DNA of 6,394 bases, from the NCBI GenBank assembly GCA_020056895.1, contig JAGVGV010000611.1:1-6394 (forward strand), read 5' to 3'. Within the stretch, counting starts at the first letter, position 1; each line of letters starts with the position of its first letter. Below the pieces are notes generated by a model. The model saw only the letters and a list, made by a program, of their open reading frames with translations. It was not told the origin of the DNA and searched no databases. Positions 1-5,588 of the stretch are shown here, in pieces. The translations under genes and the position numbers were made by a program. Source of the stretch: Deltaproteobacteria bacterium. Its GTDB lineage: Bacteria; Desulfobacterota; Desulfarculia; Adiutricales; JAGVGV01.

Positions 1-1021
1 CCAACCCGGGAGTCAGGGCTTCGATCCGGAGGGACGAAAAAGTGACCCGCCGGCCTTGATCGAGCAAGGTCCGGATCAGGGTTTCCAGGTCCGGATGATC
101 GGCCACGGCCGGACTGACCAGCCCCACCCGTTCGCCGTCCTTATCCGGTTTGCCCAAAGCCGCCAGGATCGAGGCCAGGGGCTGAACGCGGGGAGGGCGG
201 GAGACGAACGAAGCGAGACAAAACCGGCATCCCCGTCCGCATCCCCTTCCGATCTCCACCAGCCGGGCCGAAGCGAATTCGGTTTGGGGCGTGAGGACCT
301 GGGTGTGGAGGGCGGGCTGGGGAAGAACATCGGCCCGAGCCGGCCGGATCCGAAGGGACGGGTCCGGACGGCTTGGGGGAAAGGAATCGAGTCGGCCCCC
401 GGGGCCGAAGGCCGACTCGATCATGCCGGGAGCGTACGCTCCGGGCACGGCTTGGGCCAGGCGGCGGACGCGGTCGTTTTTAGGGAGGGGGGAAGACCGC
501 TCCCTCCGCCAAGCCCGAAGGAGGGGTTCGATGATGGATTCACCATCTCCCATGAGAACCAGGTCTAAAAAGAGTGACAGCGGCAGAGGGTTGGTTCTCA
601 TGGTGATCCCTCCGGCCAACACCAGAGGATCCGTTTCCCGCCGGTCTTCCCGGCGGGCTGGGATCCGGGCCAGGTCCAGCATCCGGACCACGCCCGGATA
701 ATCCCCTTCATGGGAAAGACTGAACGCCACGATTTCGAATTCGGAAAGAGGCCGCTGGGTTTCCAGGGACAACAGCGGCGTTCCGGTTTTGGCATAGGCC
801 GTCCGTAAGGGTCCATCCGGGAGGAAGACCCGTTCCGCGACCACGTCCGGAAAAGCGGCCAACAGGCCGTACAGGGCCTGAACGCCCAGGTTGCTCATTC
901 CGGCGTGATAGGTGTTGGGAAAGGCGAGCGCCACCGGTATCCGGCCTCCCCAGTCCTTGATCACCGTTCCCTTTTCCAGGGCCAGAAGTCCCCTCAGGCC
1001 CTGGATTACGGCCCAGCTCAT
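1..1021 (-). CDS. Radical SAM protein with N-terminal B12-binding-like domain, C-terminus cut off by window edge
   Basis: The first 340 codons are visible with no in-frame stop; the rest lies beyond position 1. Residues about 24-180 resemble the Rossmann-like N-terminal domain of B12-binding-type radical SAM proteins (ALAFPNTYHAGMSNLG at 31-46, PLLSLETQRPLSEFEIVAFS at 82-101, LVLAGGITMRTNPLPL near 133-148, MGDGE at 157-161). I see no DxHxxG cobalamin motif. The radical SAM core begins near residue 250; C261, C265 and C268 form the CxxxCxxC site for a 4Fe-4S cluster that cleaves S-adenosylmethionine, followed by an RPPR stretch typical of this group. From memory, close relatives sit after ftsZ in Geobacter-like bacteria and are annotated only as radical SAM proteins (similar to TIGR03960); substrate unknown. 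The ATG at 1021 is the first possible start, because an in-frame TAA lies three codons upstream. Its Shine-Dalgarno sequence touches the ATG, so a later start (GTG codon 20) is possible. Confidence 0.88.
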   Translation of the reverse strand, partial: MSWAVIQGLRGLLALEKGTVIKDWGGRIPVALAFPNTYHAGMSNLGVQALYGLLAAFPDVVAERVFLPDGPLRTAYAKTGTPLLSLETQRPLSEFEIVAFSLSHEGDYPGVVRMLDLARIPARREDRRETDPLVLAGGITMRTNPLPLSLFLDLVLMGDGESIIEPLLRAWRRERSSPLPKNDRVRRLAQAVPGAYAPGMIESAFGPGGRLDSFPPSRPDPSLRIRPARADVLPQPALHTQVLTPQTEFASARLVEIGRGCGRGCRFCLASFVSRPPRVQPLASILAALGKPDKDGERVGLVSPAVADHPDLETLIRTLLDQGRRVTFSSLRIEALTPGL

Positions 1022-1030
1022 CCTCCTTTA
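1022..1030 (-). promoter_or_regulatory. Perfect Shine-Dalgarno sequence directly abutting the radical SAM ATG
   Basis: On the minus strand TAAAGGAGG is followed immediately by ATG (1021-1019). All nine bases can pair with the 3' end of 16S rRNA (anti-SD CCUCCUUUA). The distance from GGAGG to the start is zero, where about 5-9 nt is normal. A weaker GGAG lies 11 nt upstream of the ATG. The TAA inside this element is an in-frame stop, so the reading frame cannot extend further upstream. Confidence 0.6.
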
Positions 1031-1078
1031 CGCTCCAGAGCGCCCTTTTCCCCCTTGTGGGGCGCCGAGAGGGCGCCC
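1031..1078 (-). promoter_or_regulatory. Leader with overlapping GC-rich inverted repeats before the radical SAM gene
   Basis: Read on the minus strand, GGGCGCC (1078-1072), loop CTCTC, and GGCGCCC (1066-1060) can form a 7-bp hairpin. The second arm could instead pair with GGGCGCT (1045-1039), six Watson-Crick pairs plus one G-U, enclosing a 14-nt purine-rich loop. A third element, CGCT-CTGG-AGCG (1042-1031), overlaps that partner and ends right at the Shine-Dalgarno sequence. The three structures exclude one another in part, which is the layout of an attenuator or a translation-control leader. No poly-U follows any of them and no known riboswitch class is recognised. In GC-rich DNA such pairings also arise by chance. 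Confidence 0.35.
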
Positions 1079-1087
1079 GTCTCTTCT

Positions 1088-1101
1088 CGTGACAAGTCAC
1101 G
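1088..1101. repeat. 14-bp palindrome CGTGAC-AA-GTCACG
   Basis: Two perfect 6-bp arms flank a 2-bp centre, in the gap between the putative ftsZ terminator and the radical SAM start. The spacer is too short for a good RNA hairpin, so a dimeric DNA-binding protein site (operator) is the more natural reading. No regulator family is assigned, and only one copy was noticed in the window. Confidence 0.35.
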
Positions 1102-1114
1102 CTTCAAATGTCGG

Positions 1115-1150
1115 AAAAAATGGGTGTCATGGCCGAGAGCGGCTGAACAC
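1115..1150 (-). terminator. Probable intrinsic terminator after ftsZ
   Basis: Beginning 28 nt beyond the ftsZ stop codon, the minus strand reads GTGT(T)CA-GCCG, loop CTCT, then CGGC-(CA)-TGACAC, which gives ten base pairs broken by a 1-nt and a 2-nt bulge (1150-1124). After three bases (CCA) comes a run of six T (1120-1115). This is the form of a Rho-independent terminator, weakened by the bulges and the 3-nt offset of the T run. It would end or reduce transcription of the mur-fts operon and partly separate the radical SAM gene from it. Confidence 0.5.
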
Positions 1151-1178
1151 TTGCCGACCATTCGCGCATGACTTGACA

Positions 1179-2387
1179 CTAGTCGGCCTTGATGCGCATG
1201 AACGTGGGCTGTTCCAGTTCTTTTTCGTCCACGATGAAGCTTTCGTACTTGGTGTACTTGGGTCCTTCGAATTCGGCCCCCCGCCGCCGGACGGCCAACC
1301 GCTCCCGGGCCGGCCGGTCGAACTGCTGGCCGTTCCGGGCCACTTCGTCCAGGCTGGCCAAATGAGTCCGGCCGTCCCGGCGTTCTTCCCGCCGCTCTTG
1401 AACGGGCCGTTCCCGGGCCACCTTTTCGCCGATGCCGGTGGCGATGACGGTGATGCGGAGCTTGTCTTCCAGGCTGTTGTCCCAGGCCACGCCGAAGATC
1501 ACGTTGGCGTCCGGATGGGCTTCCTTCTGGATCAAGCTGCAAGCGTCGTTCACCTCTTCGAGGGTCACGTTGTTTTCCGAGCACGAAATATTGATCAAAA
1601 CGCCCTGGGCGCCTTCGATGGACACATCCTCCAAAAGCGGGCTGCTGATGGCCTGCTGCGCCGCGGCCACGGCCCGATCCGGCCCGTTACCCAGGCCCGT
1701 GCCCATCAGCGCCTGTCCCCGGTAGCTCATCACCGTTTTCACGTCGCGAAAGTCCACGTTCACGTAACCCCGGAGAAGGATCAGATCGGACACGCCCTTG
1801 ACGGCCTGCAGCAGAACGTCGTCGGCCATTTTGAAAGCGTCCTTGATGGTGCAGCCCCGAGGCGCCATGGACATCAGGCGGTCGTTGGGAATGGTGATGA
1901 TGGTATCGGCGTACTGCCGAAGAAGGTTGATGCCCTCATCGGCCTGCCGCATCCGCCGGCCGCCTTCGAACAGGAACGGCTTGGTGACCACGGCCACCAC
2001 CAGGGGCGGATTTTTCAGTTCGCGCAAGGTTTCGGCCACCACGGGGGCGCCGCCGGTGCCGGTGCCGCCGCCCATGCCGGCGGTGATGAAGACCATATCG
2101 CTGTCCGAAAGCACTTCGCGGATCTGATCCACGTTTTCGAGGGCCGAATCCCGGCCCACGGACGGGTCCGCGCCGCACCCCAGGCCCTTGGTCAATTCGG
2201 GGCCAAGCTGGAGCTTCATGGGCGCCTTCGAGTCTTCGAGGTCCTGAAGATCGGTGTTCGCGGCGACGAAGGCCACGCCTTCCAAGCCGGACACGATCAT
2301 GTTATCAATGGCGTTGTTGCCTGCCCCGCCAATGCCCACGACCTTGATCTTGGCCGCGCGACCGGTATCCACGAATTCGAACTCCAT
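1179..2387 (-). CDS. ftsZ: Cell division protein FtsZ
   Basis: Tubulin-like GTPase that polymerises at mid-cell into the Z-ring and recruits the divisome; cytoplasmic. The protein is 402 residues, close to the family norm (about 380-400). The N-terminal nucleotide-binding domain starts with KVVGIGGAGNNAIDNM (15-30) and carries the tubulin signature GGGTGTG (106-112), which contacts GTP phosphates. The T7 loop NVDFRDVKTVM (210-220) keeps D212 and D215, the acidic residues that complete GTP hydrolysis on the next subunit. A short Arg/Glu-rich linker follows (about 322-375). The C-terminal peptide LEQPTFMRIKAD (391-402) matches the conserved tail that binds FtsA and other partners, with Met and Ile-Lys where Leu and Arg-Gln are common. 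The ATG at 2387 is preceded by GGGAGGGG at about 8 nt, and the start fits the family. The gene lies 30 nt after ftsA and ends in TAG. Confidence 0.98.
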   Translation of the reverse strand: MEFEFVDTGRAAKIKVVGIGGAGNNAIDNMIVSGLEGVAFVAANTDLQDLEDSKAPMKLQLGPELTKGLGCGADPSVGRDSALENVDQIREVLSDSDMVFITAGMGGGTGTGGAPVVAETLRELKNPPLVVAVVTKPFLFEGGRRMRQADEGINLLRQYADTIITIPNDRLMSMAPRGCTIKDAFKMADDVLLQAVKGVSDLILLRGYVNVDFRDVKTVMSYRGQALMGTGLGNGPDRAVAAAQQAISSPLLEDVSIEGAQGVLINISCSENNVTLEEVNDACSLIQKEAHPDANVIFGVAWDNSLEDKLRITVIATGIGEKVARERPVQERREERRDGRTHLASLDEVARNGQQFDRPARERLAVRRRGAEFEGPKYTKYESFIVDEKELEQPTFMRIKAD

Positions 2388-2417
2388 GATCTTTCCCCTC
2401 CCTTTGGAAAAATCGGG

Positions 2418-3647
2418 TTAAATGACGTCCTTGAACCATTTCTTCATGCGGCCGGCCACTCGGTTGAAAATGTTTTTCTGCCGGATGCGAAAGACCTTTT
2501 CCGCCTGGCCCCCTTCTTGTTTGACCCCGTACAGGACCAGGCCGACCGCGGTGGCGTACATCGGCGAATTGATAACGTCGGTGAGGCCCCCCACCTCCTT
2601 GGGAAAACCCCGGCGAACGGGCAGATCGAAAATCTGCTCGGCCACTTCGGGCACGCCTTCCAACAGGGCGCCGCCGCCGGTGATCACCACGCCGCTGGTG
2701 ATCTGGTCATCGAACCCGGACCGGATGATTTCGCGCTGGATCAGGGCGAAAATCTCTTCGACCCGAGGTTCCAGTATTTCTCCCAGCACCTGACGGCTCA
2801 AGGTGCGGGACTGACGGCCGCCCACGCTTTCGACCTCGATGATCTCTTCGGGATCGATCAGGCTGGAAAGGCAGCAGCCGTATTTTTTCTTGATCTCCTC
2901 CGCGTGGCTCATGGGCGTGCGGAGGCCGATGGCGATGTCGTTGGTCAGATTCGTTCCGCCCAAGGCCAGAACCGCCGTATGCTTGATGCTGTTCTGGCTG
3001 AAAATGGCCAGGTCCGTGGTGCCGCCGCCGAAATCGATGAGGGCCACGCCCAGGTCTTTTTCTTCCTGGGTCAGCACCGCTTCGGAGGAGGCCAGGCTTT
3101 CGAGCACGATGTCGCACACGTCCAAGCCGGCGCTGTGGGCGCAGCGGATGATATTCTGGGCCGAGGTGACCGCGCCGGTGACGATATGAACCTTGGCTTC
3201 GAGCCGCACACCGGACATGCCGATGGGGTCCTGAATGCCGTCCTGGTCATCCACGATGTATTCCTGAGCAATGGTGTGGATGACTTCGCGGTCCATGGGA
3301 ATGGCCACGGCCCGGGCCGCTTCGAGCACTCGTTCCAGGTCGGCCGGCGTTACTTCGCGGCTTTTTACGGCGATCACTCCGTGGGAATTGAAGCCCTTGA
3401 TGTGGCCGCCGGCGATCCCCGCGTACACGCTGGAAATTTCGCAACCGGCCATCAGTTCGGCCTCTTCCACGGCCCGTTTGATGGAATCCACGGTGCGGTC
3501 GATGTTCACGACCACGCCTTTACGCAGACCCACCGACGGATGCATGCCGATGCCCACGATGTCCACGCCGCCCGAATTGTTCATTTCGCCCACCACCGAA
3601 CAGATTTTGGTGGTGCCGATGTCCAGGCCGACAATCAAATGGCCCAT
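2418..3647 (-). CDS. ftsA: Cell division protein FtsA
   Basis: Actin-like ATPase that anchors FtsZ filaments to the inner membrane and helps activate septal wall synthesis. At 409 residues it is near the usual length (about 420). The actin-fold signatures are present: phosphate-1 motif VGLDIGTTKICSVV (6-19), phosphate-2 motif LIDFGGGTTDLAIF (203-216) and adenosine motif GVVITGGGALLEGV (319-332). The FtsA-specific 1C domain falls roughly in residues 80-165. The C-terminus NRVAGRMKKWFKDVI (395-409) is a basic amphipathic helix of the type that inserts into the membrane. The ATG at 3647 has AAGGAGG with 6 nt spacing and places the phosphate-1 motif at the expected distance from the N-terminus, so the start is secure. 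The gene sits between ftsQ (94-nt gap) and ftsZ (30-nt gap), the standard dcw order, and ends in TAA. Confidence 0.98.
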   Translation of the reverse strand: MGHLIVGLDIGTTKICSVVGEMNNSGGVDIVGIGMHPSVGLRKGVVVNIDRTVDSIKRAVEEAELMAGCEISSVYAGIAGGHIKGFNSHGVIAVKSREVTPADLERVLEAARAVAIPMDREVIHTIAQEYIVDDQDGIQDPIGMSGVRLEAKVHIVTGAVTSAQNIIRCAHSAGLDVCDIVLESLASSEAVLTQEEKDLGVALIDFGGGTTDLAIFSQNSIKHTAVLALGGTNLTNDIAIGLRTPMSHAEEIKKKYGCCLSSLIDPEEIIEVESVGGRQSRTLSRQVLGEILEPRVEEIFALIQREIIRSGFDDQITSGVVITGGGALLEGVPEVAEQIFDLPVRRGFPKEVGGLTDVINSPMYATAVGLVLYGVKQEGGQAEKVFRIRQKNIFNRVAGRMKKWFKDVI

Positions 3648-3688
3648 GGTCCGCCTCCTTCATCCGAAGCGAACCCCGCCGGACCATC

Positions 3689-3708
3689 CCGCTCCGGCCC
3701 CGGAACGG
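3689..3708. repeat. GC-rich inverted repeat in the ftsQ-ftsA gap
   Basis: On the minus strand CCGTTCCG-GGGC-CGGAGCGG can fold into an 8-bp stem (one G-U pair) with a 4-nt loop, about 41 nt upstream of the ftsA start. No T run follows on either strand, so it is not a Rho-independent terminator. It could affect mRNA stability or tune ftsA against the coupled murC-murB-ftsQ block. No promoter boxes were recognised in this 94-nt gap, the only long spacer inside the mur-fts part. Confidence 0.35.
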
Positions 3709-3741
3709 AAAAGCCCCCCGACGTTTCGCGCCCTAAACCGT

Positions 3742-4650
3742 TCATGCCCCCCTCCCTTCATCCGCGGCGGCCTTTCGGACCACCACCCGCGGACTGCTCT
3801 CCAGATTCACGTAGCTGACGCCGTCCGCCTGCCCCCCGATTTTCAGGTGCGCCATCACACGGCCCAGCCGCTTGAACTTGGCCCGATAATCCCCCAGACC
3901 CACTTTGACCTGGATCCGTTCCTCCCGCGTGAACAAGGTCATGCCCCGGACCGGATCGTAATTGAGTTCCGAAGCGTTTTCCAAACGGAATTGGTCGTTG
4001 CGTTCGGCCAGCACTTCCAATAGAGCGAACAATTCGTCCAGATCGCGCCGGTTCCGATCCCGTCGTTCAGTCAGATCGGCCCGGGAAAAACCGGTGATGA
4101 CCGGCAGGTTGGGCCGTTCCTCGGGTTCCACCGCCTTGAAGGGCACGCCCTGGTCGTCCACGTAGTAAAGCCGGTCCAGACTCACCAGAGCCCGCACCCG
4201 CCGTTCCTGAACGCTGATGACGATGGTGTCGGGCAGTTGGCGGGTTACGGTCACGTCCTGCACCCAGGGGATGCCCCGGACCGCCGCGGCCATGGCCGAA
4301 AGCCGAAGGCTCAACACGTTGGCCGGCCGATCCAGACCGGTCCGCCACAAAACGTCTTCGCGAGTCACGCGGGAAAGCCCCGAAAGCACCACCTTGCGGA
4401 CCGTGAAATAATCGCTGGAAAGGAGGTACCGGTACCCCATGACCAAGCCCACGGACAGGCTGAGGACCAGGGCCGCCGCGAACACGCCGCTGAAAGCCAG
4501 CCGGCCCAGCCGGACCAGGACTTTGCCCAGAAAAGCGCCGGTTCCGGAGGAACGGCCCGCGACGGACCGACGGGCCGGAGCCCGATACCGATTGGACTTG
4601 CCCATCAACCCCAACCGGTCCTTCATGCCCATTCCCGAACGCTGTTTCAT
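3742..4650 (-). CDS. ftsQ: Cell division protein FtsQ (DivIB family)
   Basis: Bitopic inner-membrane protein that joins the cytoplasmic and periplasmic parts of the divisome, normally in complex with FtsB and FtsL. The protein has 302 residues: a basic cytoplasmic tail (1-50, rich in Arg/Lys/Gly), one transmembrane segment (about 53-73, Ala/Val/Leu-rich), a POTRA domain (about 82-150, including FTVRKVVLSGLSRVTREDVL at 82-101 and PWVQDVTVTRQLPDTIVISV at 128-147), and the FtsQ/DivIB beta domain (about 150-290). The frame is open far upstream inside murB, but the ATG at 4650 is chosen because it overlaps the murB stop as ATGA and has GGAGG-type Shine-Dalgarno bases just before it. Met7, Met9 and Met16 are in-frame alternatives that would shorten only the basic tail. 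FtsQ sequences diverge quickly, so the call rests on topology, POTRA features and position before ftsA. The gene ends in TGA. Confidence 0.95.
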   Translation of the reverse strand: MKQRSGMGMKDRLGLMGKSNRYRAPARRSVAGRSSGTGAFLGKVLVRLGRLAFSGVFAAALVLSLSVGLVMGYRYLLSSDYFTVRKVVLSGLSRVTREDVLWRTGLDRPANVLSLRLSAMAAAVRGIPWVQDVTVTRQLPDTIVISVQERRVRALVSLDRLYYVDDQGVPFKAVEPEERPNLPVITGFSRADLTERRDRNRRDLDELFALLEVLAERNDQFRLENASELNYDPVRGMTLFTREERIQVKVGLGDYRAKFKRLGRVMAHLKIGGQADGVSYVNLESSPRVVVRKAAADEGRGA

Positions 4651-5588
4651 GCCCCCTCCTCCCCCGGTTCGTCCCGCCCCAGAATCACGATCTCGGTTTC
4701 CAGGTCCACTCCGAAACGGGACCGGACTTCGGTCCGAGCCCGGTCGATGAGCGTGAGGATTTCCGCCGCCGTGGCTTTTCCCCGGTGGACGATGAAATTG
4801 GCGTGCACTTCCGATATCCAGGCCTTGCCTTCGGAAAGCCCCTTGAGACCGGCCCGGTCGATCAACCGGCCGGCGAATTCGCCCGCCGGGTTCCGGAACA
4901 CGCAGCCCGCGCAACGAACGCCTCGGGGCTGGCTTTCCTTCCGCCGTTCCAAGGCATCCCGGACCCGGCCCGACACCCGTTCGGGGTCCTGCCCGACCAA
5001 ATGGAACGCGGCCCGGGTGATGATGGCGCCGGGCGGCAGGAAAAGCCGGCGGTATTCGGCCCGGATATCGTCATCGTAAATCCGGTGGACCCGTCCATCC
5101 GGGTCCATGAATTCGATCCAGGCGGCCGCCCGGGCCACGCCGCCTTCCCTCGTCCCGGCGTTCATGGCCAGAGCCCCGCCCAGCCAGCCCGGAATCCCGG
5201 CCAAAAATTCAAGGCCGGCCAAACCTTCGCGGCAGGCCAGGGCAAGGAGTTCCGGCGTCCGGACCGAAGCGCCGGCTTCCACCCATCGGCGGCCGCCTTC
5301 CTCCGGTCCCGCCACCAGATCCCCGAAGGTCCGGCCCAACCGGACAATCACTCCATCGAACCCGCCGTCCCGAACCAAAACGTTGCTCCCGCCGCCCAGG
5401 GTGAACCAATCCAGGCCCAGGTCCCGGATCAGACTCCGAACCGCGGCCAGATCGGCCAGGGAATCGGGTTCCACCAGAGCTTCGGCCGGTCCGCCCAGAC
5501 GGTACGTGGTCAGTTCGGACAAGGGGATGCCGAAGACCAGCCAGCCGGCGGCCAGGGATTCCAGGGCTTTGCGGGCTTCGTTGTTCAT
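4647..5588 (-). CDS. murB: UDP-N-acetylenolpyruvoylglucosamine reductase MurB
   Basis: FAD-dependent enzyme that uses NADPH to reduce UDP-GlcNAc-enolpyruvate to UDP-MurNAc, the second committed step of peptidoglycan precursor synthesis; cytoplasmic. The protein has 313 residues. FAD-binding motifs are clear: TTYRLGGPAE (27-36), LGGGSNVLVRDGGFDGVIV (64-82) and GLEFLAGIPGWLGGALAMNA (125-144). The catalytic Arg is probably R180 in EYRRLFLP (178-185), and the catalytic Glu is E260 in ISEVHANFIVH. The proton donor, Ser229 in E. coli, is Cys here: C229 in AGCVFRNP (227-234), a substitution I believe occurs in other MurB proteins. The YRxS motif reads YRRL. The ATG at 5588 overlaps the murC stop as ATGA, with GGAGG 10 nt upstream; the frame runs open further upstream, but that part is a shadow of murC. 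The 3' end overlaps ftsQ by 4 nt. Confidence 0.97.
   Translation of the reverse strand: MNNEARKALESLAAGWLVFGIPLSELTTYRLGGPAEALVEPDSLADLAAVRSLIRDLGLDWFTLGGGSNVLVRDGGFDGVIVRLGRTFGDLVAGPEEGGRRWVEAGASVRTPELLALACREGLAGLEFLAGIPGWLGGALAMNAGTREGGVARAAAWIEFMDPDGRVHRIYDDDIRAEYRRLFLPPGAIITRAAFHLVGQDPERVSGRVRDALERRKESQPRGVRCAGCVFRNPAGEFAGRLIDRAGLKGLSEGKAWISEVHANFIVHRGKATAAEILTLIDRARTEVRSRFGVDLETEIVILGRDEPGEEGA

Noticed and set aside
1060..1078. GC-rich hairpin as a Rho-independent terminator
   Set aside because: Neither strand has a T run directly after the stem, so it is described as a leader structure and not as a terminator.
708..1100. Minus-strand ORF of 130 codons covering the ftsZ-radical SAM gap
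   Set aside because: Its downstream part is an off-frame reading of the radical SAM gene, with an Arg/Gly/Pro-rich composition typical of GC-rich shadow frames. No domain is recognisable.
1173..1178. TTGACA on the plus strand as a -35 promoter box
   Set aside because: No matching -10 box at about 17 nt is evident and no plus-strand gene lies downstream.
912..3818. Long plus-strand ORF as a real protein-coding gene
   Set aside because: It lies exactly opposite the well-conserved ftsZ and ftsA genes in codon register, has no known domain, and its low-complexity His/Ala/Gly content is the reverse complement of normal codons.
4651..4914. Longer N-terminus of ftsQ starting inside murB
   Set aside because: The extra 88 residues are Arg/Gly/Pro-rich shadow sequence of murB. 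The ATGA overlap start at 4650 has a Shine-Dalgarno sequence and gives normal FtsQ topology.
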